Of a stretch of DNA of 64,000 nt, positions 34,983-48,110 are shown in pieces. Below the pieces are notes generated by a model that saw nothing but the letters and a program-made list of their open reading frames with translations, searched no databases and had not been told where the DNA came from. Source of the stretch: Aselliscus stoliczkanus (lineage: Eukaryota; Chordata; Mammalia; Chiroptera; Hipposideridae); the NCBI GenBank assembly GCA_033961575.1, contig CM066728.1:31930352-31994351 (forward strand), read 5' to 3'. Each line of letters starts with the position of its first letter. The stretch's first letter is position 1. The position numbers were made by a program, and so were the translations under genes.

Positions 34983-36395
34983 TATTGACAGGAGCTGCAA
35001 TTTAAAACCCCGACTTTGTGACTCTAAGGCCATGCTCTTTTTGGTCTCTCAGTCAGAGGCACAGACAGACAGGTGGGTAAACAGGCAAAGGGCACCTCTG
35101 GCAGGGCTGGGCAGCCCCCAGCCCCTGACAGAAATGGGGATTCCCAGAGGTGCTGCTTCACTTTTACTTCTACTCAGCCTCCTGGACCCAGACCAGGGCA
35201 CAGAGCCAAAATCCCTGCTGCAAAACGAGAGGCTCAACTCCAACCTAGGTGAATGCAAGAATGGAGACACAGGCGATACTTTCCACCCTTTCATCTTCCC
35301 CTCCCTGTAGGTACAACCTCATGGTGTCCTGGCCACCTGCCACGAGGTCATGGGCCCTGTGAAAGAAAGACAGGCCACAGTGCAGCTTACACTGAAGCAG
35401 GATGCCATCTAGCTTCAGAATCACATCAAAAGTCCTTCCTTGGGCCTTCTTCAGATTCCGTTTCTGGACAGAAACCAAGTGAAAGGATGGAGGTTGTGGA
35501 GTTGCTGCCCTGTGCAAAGGCTCCAACCAACCAACCACATTCTCCAAGCTCTCCCAGTTCTTGCCTCTCTCCTCAGTTTACTTCTTGCAGCCCTGTGCCA
35601 AGCATTCAATTAACCGCTCTGCTTCTGCCTCCTCCCCAGCCAAATGGGTACCAGATGCACTGGTAGACCTTGGACAAAGTGGGGAAGCAAAACTTGACTC
35701 AGACAAATCAGCAGAGAAAACACAATTAGGCAAAGCAAACAGAGCTGAAGAGGCAGGAGGCAAGCCAAGCGTCCAGGAACCCACCTGCAACACATTTCCA
35801 GGAGCCCCTCAAAAACCAGCCTCTTCTAATGGGGGCCATATGGAAGCCCCCGCCCAGAAATGGCAAAATCTGAGCATAGCAAATGAAGGCAGCCTCCATG
35901 CCAGGGGCTGGGGAAGTGGGAAGAGGTGAGTTTGCTTGTGTTCCACCCGAGAGTCTCCAGGAAGGATGTAGGGCCTGCGGCTACTGTAAAAACATAAGCG
36001 CTCAGTGCCAAGAAGTGACCAGAAAATTGGCTCTGCTTCTTCCTTATCTTGCAATCTAGACCTCCTGCCAGAGCCAGGAGTTGCAATCACTAGAAGACGG
36101 AGGGGTAAAGGCCAGGTTTGTAATAAGCTCTTTCTCTGGGATGCCTGCTCAAATCACTGAGCTGGAAACAGCAGCTGCCTCCCTGAGGGTGTGGGGGCCT
36201 CCCTGATGGCCTGCTTGGAGCATCGGGCCAGCTGGGAGGGGCTTCTGCCAACGGCAAATCCCCAGAGCCCTGGGTAGCGGGGTCCTGATCCTCCGTGGGG
36301 CAGCAGCTGAATGCTCATTCACCCCCCCACCAACATCACAGATGTTAAAGTGACACGTGAAGAGCTGCCTCTTACCTCACAGAGCCCAGAAGCAG
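34983..36395. other. Unique GC-richer sequence
   Basis: No gene is recognised. Overlapping open frames on both strands (for example 35245-35547 minus and 35253-35666 plus) lack known domains. Their overlap on opposite strands suggests composition rather than coding. Confidence 0.45.
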
Positions 36396-36399
36396 TGCT

Positions 36400-36615
36400 A
36401 GGAGCACCGCCTTTGGGATCAGACAGACATAACATCAAATTCCAGTTCCACCGCTTACAAGAGACTGTACAACCTTGAGCAAGTTACTGCACCTCTCTGG
36501 GCTTGTTGGCTCATTTATAAATGGAGCTGTACATCTGAGGTTACTAGGAAGATTAAATGAGACATGTGCATAGCTGGTGCTGAACACACACCTGGCACAC
36601 AGTCGGCACTCAGTT
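36400..36615 (+). repeat. MIR SINE
   Basis: 'cctttgggatcagacagaca', 'aaccttgagcaagttactgc', 'cctctctgggcttgttggct' and 'gaagattaaatgagacatg' follow MIR order. Confidence 0.8.
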
Positions 36616-37330
36616 CATGGCAGCAGCTTTCTGCTGAGCTCATTAGAAGGACCCACAACCTATGGAAATAAGAAGGTGGGAGAGAGAGGAGTGAATATGA
36701 AGAATAAATCTGTAGCTGCAAGGTGTGGGGAGATGAAAGAGCTACAGTTGAAAAAAACACAGGGAAGTGTTGATAGAACTACATCATCCACACCCTCTTA
36801 TAAAAAGAACAGAGCTCTGCCAGCTTATTAGCAGGGGAAGTGTTCTATTTTAAAAACCAAACCAGCCCAAAGCAGACATCAACTGTACTGCATCAAACAT
36901 GGTGGAAATTATCCAAAGCCTTGCATGGTGCCTGAGCTAGCTCCCCACCCCTTCCCCAAGCCTCTCACTCACAAGGGCTGCCTTTCCTCCTTCATGTCCA
37001 CCCTCCCGTTGTTACAGAAATGATGCCAGATGAAAGTGGTGGATTCCACCTGGAAAGGAAGGTGTCCCAGGCTTCTGTGGGAGGCTCAGTTCTCTGGCTC
37101 AGGGCCAGAAGCTGGTCTAGACAGCCCAGACATCTGGCTGATCTCCATGGTCACAGTCTCTGCTCATAGGGCTGACACCCCACACCCCTTAAGTGTGGCC
37201 AGCATCTACTGTGAGCCCTTCCTCAGAGCTCACCAAAGCTGTGGACCTGGAGCACGCTGAAACCTGAGCAAACCAGGCCAAGTGCTGCCACTCCACAGAG
37301 CTTGTATTTTATATCACTCACCCAGGGTGA
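36616..37330. other. Unique non-coding sequence
   Basis: No gene or repeat recognised. Confidence 0.5.
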
Positions 37331-37485
37331 CTGAACAAAGAACAGTCACATTGTGTTTTGAGCTGGCACATCCTTCTAAATCCTTAAGTTACTCTAGTGC
37401 TCAAGGCAGAATTTTGCCAAACCGCGTACAAAACCTGCCACCTGTGTCAGAACAACAGCTGACGAAGTCAAGCTCCATGATTTAA
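37331..37485 (+). repeat. Ancient direct repeat, copy A
   Basis: Aligns with 38667-38820. Shared blocks include acagtcacatt, taagttactc, caaggcagaattt and gccaaacc. Overall identity by eye is about three quarters. The family is not recognised. Confidence 0.7.
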
Positions 37486-37769
37486 CCTAACAGTGTAACA
37501 ATGAACCTCAATCTGGAAAACGCGGCTTTTCACCAGTGTCCTATGCATCCACAGGGTCCCGTGGAGGTCCCCAAGCAAGGGACTGAATGGGCTGGCTAAG
37601 GGAGTTGCCTGAAGGGTCACCAGGTGAGTCACTACAAATTGGAGACCGAGACCAGTCCCTGAATGACAGAAAGGCAACGGGGAGTCCAGCCTTTGTCCTG
37701 GGTCCTAAGAGAACATCGCTGGAACGCTTTGAAAGGTCAGAGTGGAGCCCTCTCCACCAAGGGCGAGTA

Positions 37770-37960
37770 GTGAAGAGAGCACAGCTTTGGAATCAGCAGG
37801 CATGAGTTTGAATTTGAGGCTAGTATCTTCCGTGTAGTTTCAGGAACAAAACGTAGTATCTTTGGCCTCAGATCCCCCACAGTGCTCAACGACGAGGGTT
37901 TCTGTGAAGTTTAAGTAGCATAAAGTTACACAAGGCCTGGCTAACCAATTCCCTTTCCCT
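37770..37960 (+). repeat. MIR SINE, diverged
   Basis: 'gagcacagctttggaatcag', 'catgagtttgaatttgaggc' and a decayed 3' half (gtttctgtgaagtttaagta) fit MIR. Confidence 0.6.
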
Positions 37961-38666
37961 TTCGTTTGGGTTCACAGGTCAAGCTTGCAGGGTCTGACCA
38001 GACTTACTGGGCGGTTCCTTCATTTCCCACGCCCTCATGTGCAAACACAGGCCCTGGCTACTTCCTTCCCCTCTCCCCGCCCCTCCCTGTGTCCCTTCAC
38101 CCCCACTTCCCCCGGCCCACAGGCAGCCCCTGTTCTGCCCACGATTGCCTTTCTCTGGCTCCTCAGTACCCACAGCAATGGGCTGCCCAAACCACAGTCC
38201 AGTGGACAGCCTGATATCACTTCTCCATCCCATCCCGAGTCACCCAAAAGCAGCTCCTCAGGAATTAGGAACAAAAGCATACCTTCTGGGCAGCAGCAAA
38301 AAGGTCAGAGCAATAAACTTTTTCTGCAAGAAACTGGACAGGATAGTATGAAGGAGGAGCCTGTCCACGTTTCACAACGCCTACAGCATCAAATTATCCT
38401 GAGACCCAACACAGACTTCTGATTACTAGGCGGTGGCTTGGGTTCAATGGGAAAGAAAAACCGATGGGATAAATCTGCAAGGAAATGTAAGTTGGCTTTT
38501 CTGATGAACAATAACCCTGAGGCTCTGCCTCACTGGTTTTGTTTTTGCAAAGGGGAGGTCACATCCTACCATACAGAAGAGCCCTGCATTGGGCAGACCC
38601 TGGGCCAGAAGGGCTCTCAGCTCCTAAACCACTTCGGCCCCTAATACCCATGTCACTCATCTTAAA
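37961..38666. other. Unique C-rich sequence
   Basis: Contains a C-rich run at about 38060-38130. The open frames on both strands mirror that composition. No gene recognised. Confidence 0.45.
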
Positions 38667-38820
38667 CTGACCGGAGCAAGCACAGTCACATTTGTGTTTT
38701 GTGCTAGCTGCATATCCTTTTAAGTCTTTAAGTTACTCCAGTGTTCAAGGCAGAATTTCGCCAAACCTCCTGTAAAGTCAGCACTTGTGTCACAATAGCC
38801 AATGAGGACAAGCTCCACCG
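38667..38820 (+). repeat. Ancient direct repeat, copy B
   Basis: Second copy of the 37331 repeat, same orientation, about 1.34 kb downstream. No poly(A), terminal inverted repeats or target duplication were found around either copy. Confidence 0.7.
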
Positions 38821-38849
38821 CAGCAGGGAGCCATCCTGTCTTTTCCAGG

Positions 38850-38915
38850 GTTATGTCTCCAGTATCTGCCCCAATACCTGGCACCTAGTAGGTGCTCAGT
38901 AAATGTCTGTGAGGC
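38850..38915 (+). repeat. L2 LINE 3' end
   Basis: 'aatacctggcacctagtagg' followed by tgctcagtaaatgt is the L2 3' terminus. Confidence 0.8.
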
Positions 38916-41879
38916 TGACTCCTCTGGTCGGCTGTAGGTCCGGTTATGAGTCAGGCAGTGCCGAGAAAAGAGGCATGACAGGTAGACATTCTCAGCTGCA
39001 TTCCACGGGTTTCAGGGCAACAGAGCTGTGTCTAGGAAGGTATGTAAAGACAAGGAATTGATAAAACGCAAGGAGTGGAGAGGGCATCTCCACGACTGGA
39101 GTGTTCACTGCTTGTTTAGAGAAGAAGAAATACTTGAAAGCCCTGAGTGAAAGGAGAGACATCTTTTGTTATAAAAACAAAACCAGGCACACTTCAGACA
39201 ATTAGATTCTCCCACGCATAAAAAAAGTGAAAGGGGTGACCTTAAATTTTGGAATTTCCTGTAGAATGACTTATCCACCTAGCGTATTCCAGCCCTTCCA
39301 ACCCTGGGGCTTACACAGGAGAGCTGCCTGCCACTTCAGTACTGCCCACGATGCTACCCGCTGGGCCCCACACACAGGGCCTTCCCACCCCACCAGTGAG
39401 TGGAGCCTGCCCTGGTCCCTGCTCCTGTGCTAGGAGAAAAAGTTGAGCCCTAAGAACTGGAGTTAAGTCTCCTTTCCTGATGCCAGGCACACAGCCAGCG
39501 TCTCAGCTGGCCTTCTGCTTTGGTTTCTGATGCACTTTCTCTGCTGAATTCCCGTTAGCTGGGTTACCTATCTCTTACTGAGAATTACCTGCACTAGGAC
39601 ATGTGTTTCGAGAAAAGTCTCCCCAACTAAAACAGATTGAAGGTGGAATTGTGTTATTGAGTGCTACAAAAAAATACCACTGTGACTTGCCAGGGGGAAG
39701 CAGAGGGCAGGTGATGAGGGAAGAAACACTTAAGTTACAAAGCCAAGACATGCATACCATGTTTCAGCAATAAACTCTACAAGGAAAGTCCCTATCAGAT
39801 CCCCAGTAGGGGCAATATGTCTGCGGAGGGAGTGGCGGCCACCATTGGAAAGATGGGGCTGGAAAGAGATTTACCCCACCCTTACTCCCAACTGGTGCAA
39901 CATTTTCTAAAACATACCTCTTTCTAACAACGATAGCATAAATTAGTGCTAATTTTAGTCTTTAACAAGTGAGTAAACATGGATATCTAGCAAGATTTTA
40001 GTAACAACAATTCATAGGTACAAATAAGTGCTTTTGGACTAACAAGCTGTTCTTATTTATGTTTTTCCATGTATTATGTCAGAGAGCCCTATATTTGAAA
40101 ATCTAGGTGTCTGGTTTTTCCATAATTATCCACAGGTGATTTGTGGCCTCAGTAGGGAGAGTTCTATGTAACATCCAAAGACCCTTTAGCCTGTTTTTTA
40201 TTTTTTTCTTTCTGTCCCCATGAAATGTATGTGACAAAGGCAAAACAAAACCAATCAAGAAATGGGCCACTAACCAACTCCAGTCAGTTGTTATTGAATC
40301 GCTTTGATCCCCTCTCGATGGGTAAGTGTGTTACCTGCCTCCATTCCCTGGATTCTGGTGTTTATGCAGCTCCGTTTTAATAGCCCAACCTTACTCTTCA
40401 ACATGGTCCTCTTGCTTGCATTTCAGTTTACAAAAGCGCCCAGCCATTGGCATCCTTTTTAGCACTGAGTTTTGTCAATATTTTGCTTCTTTGATGCTCT
40501 GAGCATTGAAAAACAGGTATGTCATCATTATTATTTCTTTTCCAACTGTTACTGTCTAATGAGCTACCTGGATTCCTGTTTGCTGCAGTTCCTCTGTTCA
40601 GCCTTGGCTTTGATTCTGCTTTTTTTTTTTTTTCTTCATCAGTGTGTCCCGTGGAAAGTTCAGCTTTTTTGGTTATGTTTCCTTTCAGGATAGAAAGCAG
40701 TCTTTGGGACTCAGGATCATTCAGTCTCTCCTAAACCATGTTTCCTAATTAGGGTGCAGTTACCTGAGTGATGAAGACACTAATTTCAGAGCTGCTATTC
40801 TTTTCCCTCTGAGTGCTCTAGAATCTGTTCAACTTCCTCTCTCTTTTTCTAATCCAAGGAGTTGACTGACTGGCAGTATCCCAGCAGTTTTTTCCAAGCT
40901 CATACAATTTTCTGCTTATGGTGTGTGGGCTTTTAAACCTGTTACACTATTGAAGGTGGCTCAGGTGTCCATCTAAAAGCTGTTATGGTCAAAAGACCTC
41001 AGTCAGGCAACCAAAACAGAATTTTCAAAATAACTCATGCCTCCTTCTCCTCTTTCTTTCGTTCCCTCCACACACATTTGTTTTTGTCATCTCTTGACTA
41101 CCATGAAGATAATACACAACCCACAGGAACAATTCCTAAAATCCTACTTCTCTGTTCCATATCCCCCCTCCTTATATTTCTTTTCCAAAATTCCTTCCTA
41201 CAGTATGCCGGTCACCTCTTCTTCTTTCATCCCTTCTCCCAAATCTGCATTTTTAAAGCTCAAGGCACAAGTCTAAAAAATGGCAGACACTTCCTCCCAG
41301 AGGAAGGGAGAAGCAAAACTGAGCAAAGGAAACTGCAAAACCAGATCCCTCTTCTAAAGGAAATGGAAATGCTGGGAAACAGAAACATTTAATGAAAACA
41401 ATTTTTGTTCTATCAAAGACGCAAGTGCACAGTGCTTTAACAAGCACCCGAGAACTTCCGAGTACCATTCCTCCGGATAGGCAGGAGTGAGGATGAACAG
41501 GGAAACCCTGCTGCTGCGGCTGGGGGTGGTCAGGATGATGACCTGATCGGTGTCATCTGTTGCCTTAGGGAAGAGGGGACAGTTAGGACAGCCCTCACAC
41601 TGGTGGTCACTGATGTCACACTGAGCCAATGCCACAGAATCAAAAATGTGAAGAGATTAGAGAAAGGGATCTCCAAAGTTCCTGAGCTCATCATATTTTA
41701 AACTATGTTCTTTCAAACGCTAAGCTATATTCAGATATTTAAAGAGAGGGAGGGAGGAAGAGTAAGAAACTATAAGTTAAAGGGTTAAACAATTTTCTTT
41801 ACTATAGGATCACTCCGAAACGTTAAATGCTAATATTAATTACATATCCCTAAGAGGAGGAGAACATGACATGTAGCTT
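38916..41879. other. Unique non-coding sequence
   Basis: No gene is recognised. A T run is at 40619-40633. The 135-codon open frame at 40985-41392 is pyrimidine-rich with no domain. Confidence 0.5.
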
Positions 41880-43220
41880 AATGTTTCTTTAATTTTTGAC
41901 CACAGAACTCTCTTTTTTCTGGGACCCCTACTTTTTACAACATAATTTGGTAAGAGTGGATATATTTGTATTTTTGTCTTTATTTTTATAGATGTTTTGT
42001 AGCTCCACATGTTTTATTTGGTAACAATGCATAAGTGATTGGGAGAAGATTGTACAATAGGATGCAAAGTATTTATGTTTAGGATGTTGTAAAGCATCAG
42101 AGTTCCATTTTTCTAAATACCCTTTAAGATGACTTAAAAACAATACATGCTTACTATAGAAAATTTGAAAAACATAGGTAATTATCAAAAAAATACTGAA
42201 AATCCTATCAAGAAAGTGAAAGTCTATGATACTAAGTCATTAACCAGACACAATCCTCTTACTATGTTGTATATTCTTCCTGTATATGTATGTGTGTATA
42301 AGCATATTAATGTGTACACATAGTTTTTCAGTAAAATAAGGGTTATTCCATGAGTGAAACTTTGCATCTTACTTTTCTACTTATAATCTTTTCAGCATGT
42401 TAAAATTTTTCAAAACCTAGTTTTTAGTGGCTTCAGATGTATGACTGAACCAAATTTACTTAACTATTTCGATTTCACTGAACATCCACATTATTTCAAA
42501 TTTTTGACTGTTGTAAATAACACCACAATAAACATCTTGTATATAAATCTTTGCTTTCATTTTTCATCTCTGCTTATTTCCTTGGGATAGGTACCAAAAA
42601 GTACAACTGCTACATTAATAAGAACTACTTAAAGATTCTCATTACATATTACCAAACTGCTTTCCAGAAAGATTATTCCAATGGTATTATCAGCATTATA
42701 CAAAACAGGCGATCTCACAACAACACATTGGTAAGCATTTTTATGACATTTAAATTTAAATTTTATGTATTTATTAAGCAATGCTTTGCATAATGCAAAA
42801 TTCAAAAAAAAAGTTTAAATGCAGTGAAATTTCCCTCCCACCCCTTTCTCCCAGGCATCTCCTTACCCAGAGGCAACTGATACTTCTTCTGCATACTTTC
42901 AAAGATATTTTGTGCACATGGCAGCAAATATATATATACTTAGTAGCAAATATATGTAAATATGTGTAAATATGATTTCTCTTCTTCAAAATCTTGCTTA
43001 TTTCAGTTAAAAATATTGCATGGATTTCATTCCATGTTAGAACATAAAGGACCTTCTCATCTATTTTAACAGCTGCTTGGCATTCCATTGTATAAAATGT
43101 ACAATTTTTAAAACCAATCCTTGTTAACAGACATTTGTAATGTTACCAGAAAAAAAAATGCATACCATTTCACATGTGTGCAAAAATACCTAGGCCATGT
43201 TTTTAGAAGTAGAATTGTTG
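41880..43220 (-). repeat. Old LINE fragments, antisense
   Basis: Segments such as 'catccacattatttcaaatt' with 'taaataacaccacaataaac', and later 'tggcattccattgtataaaa', match the reverse complement of an old L1-like 3' region, as at 1165-1990. The fragments appear at least twice (about 42130-42700 and 42780-43220), so this is probably two insertions. Confidence 0.5.
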
Positions 43221-43955
43221 CTTTAAAAAGTGTGTGCAAGCAACAACTTTGCTAGATATTCAAATGCTACATGGAAATTTTGCTGCTTTGTATTCAAAAC
43301 AATAGTATGAGATGCTTGTTTTCCCCCACACTGTCTCCTGGTGTGCTGGCAAATGATTAACTGGCTTTCAGGGGAGAGAAAAATTTGATTTGTAGCGTCT
43401 GCCAATTTCCATGATATAAATACTTTTATCATGGCTGACTGTAAGCTATCAACATGAATTGGCTGTACATGAAGTTGGAAAGAGAGTTCCATAATCAGCT
43501 CTTACACTGTCACCCACACAGTGTGTTAGCACACTTCAATCTTCATCACCTGACCGAAAAATAGTATGCATGAGATTGAGTGTACTTTCATATATTTAAG
43601 AATATTTCTTTTTCTAGGAGCTGTTTATGTCCTCTGTTCATTTTTCTACTGCGTTAGAGGTTCTTTTCTTATTTGCGGAAGCACTTGATATAATGGTTGT
43701 CAGTTTCTCATATGATTGGAATAGAAAATATTTTCCTTGGTTTATTTATATTTTGAATTTACAATGAAGTTTTTGCCATGAAGATATATTCACTTTCATA
43801 TAGTTATATTTATCATTCTTTTCTTTAAGCTACTTAGTTGCATGTTATAGTTAGGTCTTCTTTTTTCTAAGACTAAAAACGATAATTCTCAGATGATTTC
43901 TTCTCATACTTTTATACATAAAATTGTTGATTCATTTTTTTCTTTGTTTCATTTT
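43221..43955. other. AT-rich non-coding sequence
   Basis: No gene recognised. It may include decayed LINE sequence. Confidence 0.4.
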
Positions 43956-43971
43956 GGGTGGCACATTCTTT

Positions 43972-44156
43972 TTTTTTTTTTTTTTAACTTTATTGGGGAA
44001 CAGGGTGTTTTTCCAGTACTCATCAGCTCCAAGTTGAGTAGTTGTTTCATTGTAGTTGTGGAGGGTGCAGCTCAGTGGCACATGTGGGGATCTAACCAGC
44101 AACCTTGGTGTCATTGAGCACTGTGCTCTAACCAACTGAGCTAACCGGCTGCCCCA
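43972..44156 (-). mobile_element. Ves/Rhin-type bat SINE
   Basis: The minus strand reads as a tRNA-like head (GCCGGTTAGCTCAGTTGGTT, box A-like) with a box B-like ggttagatccc, then CACCCTCCACAACTA, a body ending GGAAAAACACCCTGTTCCCC, and AATAAA plus poly(A). Its target duplication ggtggcacattcttt is at 43957-43971 and 44157-44171. The structure matches tRNA-derived SINEs of bats as I know them. Its tail (TGTTCCCCAATAAA) resembles that of the long SINE family, so the two may share a 3' module. Confidence 0.85.
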
Positions 44157-44214
44157 GGTGGCACATTCTTTAAGTATCAATTAGGTCAAGTTTATTGATA
44201 GTGCTCCTCAAGTC

Positions 44215-45106
44215 TCATACTTGCTTTTTTTTTTTTTTTGTCTGCTGGTACTACCAATTGAAGTCTTCAATGACATCTGTAGATTTGTATTGTTCTCTTT
44301 TTGGTTCTTTCAGTTTTTAGTTCATATGTTTTGAAGGTCTATATTTAAGTGCATACACATATAACATTTCTTGTTGATATTTTGACCACTTTATTATAAT
44401 GTAATGGCCTTCTTTATTCCTGGAAATATTACTTGCCCTGAAGCCTGTGTTATCTTCTACTAATATAGCCACTCTAGCTTTCTTTTCACTAGTGACTATA
44501 TGGAATATCTTTTCCTCTTTTTCATTTTTAGTCTATCTCTGTCTTTATATAAAAGTGTGTTTTTTGTAAACTGTTACAAAGTTGGTTCTTATTTTTTATT
44601 TTATAATGTTTTTTAATTGCAGTGCTTAGACCACTTATATTTAATGTAATTATCAATATAACTGGGTTTGTATCTACCATGTTCCTGTTTGTTTTCTATT
44701 TGTCACATTTGTTCTTTTTTTGTCCCCTTTTCCTGCCTTATTTCGGATTAATTGAATAATTTTTAGTACTCGATTTTCTCTCTATTTGCTTAGTAACTAT
44801 ATCTCCTCTTTATTTTTATTTTTAGTGGTTGCTGTAAGGTTTACCATATACCCCTAAGGAATTACAGTCTACCTATACATAAATTGTAAATTTTCATATG
44901 GTTAAAGAATCTTACCACAGTATGCTTTCATTTCCCTTTTCCCATTCTTTCCCATTCCCATATATTTTACTACTACATATATCTACATATATTATAAGCC
45001 ACCCAGACCATTGTTACTATTTTTGTTTTAAACAATCAATTATATTTATGACAGTAATAATTGGGAAAAGTATTTCTTTTATATTTACTGTTTGCAGTGC
45101 TCTTCA

Positions 45107-45150
<44 letters not shown>

Positions 45151-48110
45151 AACTTCCATCAGAAACCATTTCACTTTAGTCTGAAAAGCTTCCTTTAACA
45201 ATGCTTTCTAGTACAAATCTGGTAGCAACGAATTTTCTTAGCTTTCATTTGTCTCAAAGTCTTTATTTAACCTTCAGGTTTTAATGGTGTTTCCATTAGG
45301 TTTAGAATTCTAGATTGACAGCTCTCTCCGTCTTCCCCTGCAATTTAAAGATGTCATTTGAATGTATTCCTGAGAATTTGTCTATCATATTTATCTTTAT
45401 TTTTCTATATGTAATGTGTATTTTTATTCTGGATGCTTTTTACCTTCTCTAATGGTCTTCCTTTTTTTTAATGTAAATACAAGTTTCTAATCTATATCCT
45501 TTTCCTTCTCTTTGGATAACTTAACATTTCTTGCAAGGCAGGTCCACTGGCAACAAACCCCTCAATTTTTGTCTTAAAGTCTGTATTTTTATCTTTTGAA
45601 GATATTATCAGAAGGCACAGAATTGTAGGTTGCTGTTGTTTTTTTTTTCCCCTCTCAACACTTTAAATATTTCCCTCCAGTCTCTTCTTGCTTACAGTTT
45701 CTAAGGAAATGTTGGATATAATTCTTATCTTTGCTCCTCTATAGGTAAGGTTTTATTTTCTCCTCTGCTTTCCACACTCATATTTTTTTCTTTATCTTTT
45801 AAATTCTGCAGTTTGAATATAATATGCTTAGATGTAGCTGGTTATTTTTAACTTATCCTGTTTGATATTTTCTGAGCTTTGGATCTGTGGCTTGGTGTCT
45901 GATATTAATTTTGGGAAAAATATTCATTTTTGCTTCAAATATTGCTTCTGCTCCTTTCTCTCTTCTCCTTTTGTAGTCATCCTACAGTTCTTGGACATTC
46001 TGTTCTATTTTTCTTTCTTTTTTTAATCTTTGCTGTTCAGTTTCGAAAGTTTTTATTCACACACCCTCAAGCTCAGAGAGTCCTTCTTCATCTACGTCCA
46101 GTCTAATGAGACCCTGAAAGGCATTCTTTATTTCTTTTAGTGTTTTTGAATTCTAGAATCTTTTTAATTCTTTCTTAGAAATTTTACCTCTCTGCTTACA
46201 TTACCCATATGTTCCTGCATGTTGTCTTTTTCTAATAGATCCCTTGGCATACTAATCATAGTTGTTTTAACTTTCCACTCTGATAATTCCAACATACCTG
46301 CCATATCTGAGTCTAATTCTAATGCTTGCTTTGTCTCTTTAACCTGTGTTTTTTGTCTTTTATATGTCCTGTAGTTTTTTGTTGAAAGCCAGACATGCTG
46401 TACTGGGTAAAATGAAGCTCTAGTAAATAGGCCATTAGTTATGTGGTGGTAAGACATGAGGAAACGGAAAGCATATTCTATAATTCTATGATTAGTCTCA
46501 GTCTTTTAGTGAGCCTGTGCCTCTGGGCTGTGAAATTCACCAGAGCTTGTCAGTTGTTGTCCCGTCTTAGGTGGGACAGGATGGCTAGAGAGGGCTGGCG
46601 TTGGGTGGTGTTTCCGTTCCCCCAGGTTGGCTAGGTTCTGACAAAACTCCACTAGGTTAGTTTCTGGTAAAATAGTTTCTCTTAAGGGCAGGCCTTGTTA
46701 AGAACAGAATGCTCTGGTATATTTCAAAATGGTTCTTTCCCCCTTCTCCTACCAGAAGCACAAGTTTTTTCTTCCATGTTCACCATGAGAACCTGGTAGG
46801 GTTTCTAGAGGTAAAACTCAACCAAAGTGTGGCAGCTCCTCTGTGGGCTAGTCTCCTCAGGAGCTCTCAGACTTGTCCACACTGAGTGGCCAGCAACTTG
46901 TCACTTACAGTTTAGGTTTTTCTACCTGGTTCTGTTTCCCACAGAGGTTTCTGCTGCAGTAAGTTGTGATACTCTGTACCCGAGTGTCTCCAATTTGGGG
47001 ACTGTGGTTTGCCCTGTGATCTCACTTCTCTGATGAATCTACGGAAGAGTCATTGACTTCTTCAGTTTGTTTAGCTTTTCACTTATAGTTAGGATTGAGT
47101 GATGAATTCCAATTCTTATATACCAAGCCAGAAGCCTGGATAGTTTTTGAGATCTTTTTTCTTTATCATTGGTTTTCGGCAATTTGATTATGGATATGCC
47201 TTCGTGTGTTTTTTGTTAAGTTTCTTCTGCTTGAAGTTTACTGAGCTTCTTGGAACTGTGGGTTTAACATTTTTGTCAAATCTGAAGAAAAAATAAGCCA
47301 TTTCTTCAAACATTTTTGTCTGCTTCCTGCGACTTCTCTCCTTCTGGGATTTCAATTACACATAGTTTGACTGCTTAATACTGCCTCACAGCTCATGGAT
47401 GTTCTATTCATTATTTTCAAGTCTGTTTTCCTTGTTTCATTTGGATAAATTTTTATATATTTAGATTTATATTTCAGTAACTTCAAGTTAGTGATTTTTC
47501 CTTTTGCAGTGTCTGCTCTTAAATCTACTCCATATATTTTCATTTCAGATATTATATTTTTCATTGTCTGAAGTTCTATTTAATTCTCATTTCTTCCATT
47601 TTCTTCCTCATTATGTCCAAGTTTTTCTTTAATTACTTGAATGGAACATATTTATCATAGCTGTTTTAACATCCTGTCAATTTTATCATCTCTATTATTT
47701 CCAGGTTTATTTTTATTGATACTTTTTCTCCCAATTATGGATATCACTTTTCTGATTCTTCGCATACATGGTAATTTTTTATTGGTTGCCACACATTGTG
47801 AATTTAACATTGCTGAGTGCTCAATTTTGTTGTATTCCTTTAAATAGTGTTAAACCATTTCTGGCAGGCACTTAGGTTGCTTTCAACATTAATTTGACTG
47901 TTTTGAAGTATTTTTTTAAAAGCTCTATTTAAGAGGTCCTGGAGGAGCCCTTGTTTAGCGCTATCTTACCCCACTTCTAAGACTTGGCCCTTTTGGGGTC
48001 TCTAGTGAATGTCCTTTGATTTAACAATGTCTCTTCACTCTGGCTGGACATCAGTCAAACAATTTCTAATCCTGTGTGAGCTCTGAGAATTATTTATTTG
48101 ACAGTTTCCC
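44215..48110 (-). mobile_element. Old HAL1/L1 LINE block, antisense
   Basis: About 3.9 kb of AT-rich sequence reads as reverse-complement HAL1-like LINE. 44215-45100 resembles the ORF1-downstream part, 45480-45790 the ORF1 region (tctcaacactttaaatattt, ccctccagtctcttcttgct), and 46040-46440 the 5' part. Around 47760-47900, 'ccacacattgtgaatttaac' with 'tgttgtattcctttaaatag' repeats similar material, so at least two copies or a duplicated part are present. No intact frame remains. Confidence 0.5.
45111..45145. repeat. (TG)n microsatellite
   Basis: About 35 bp of TG dinucleotide inside the LINE block. Confidence 0.95.
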
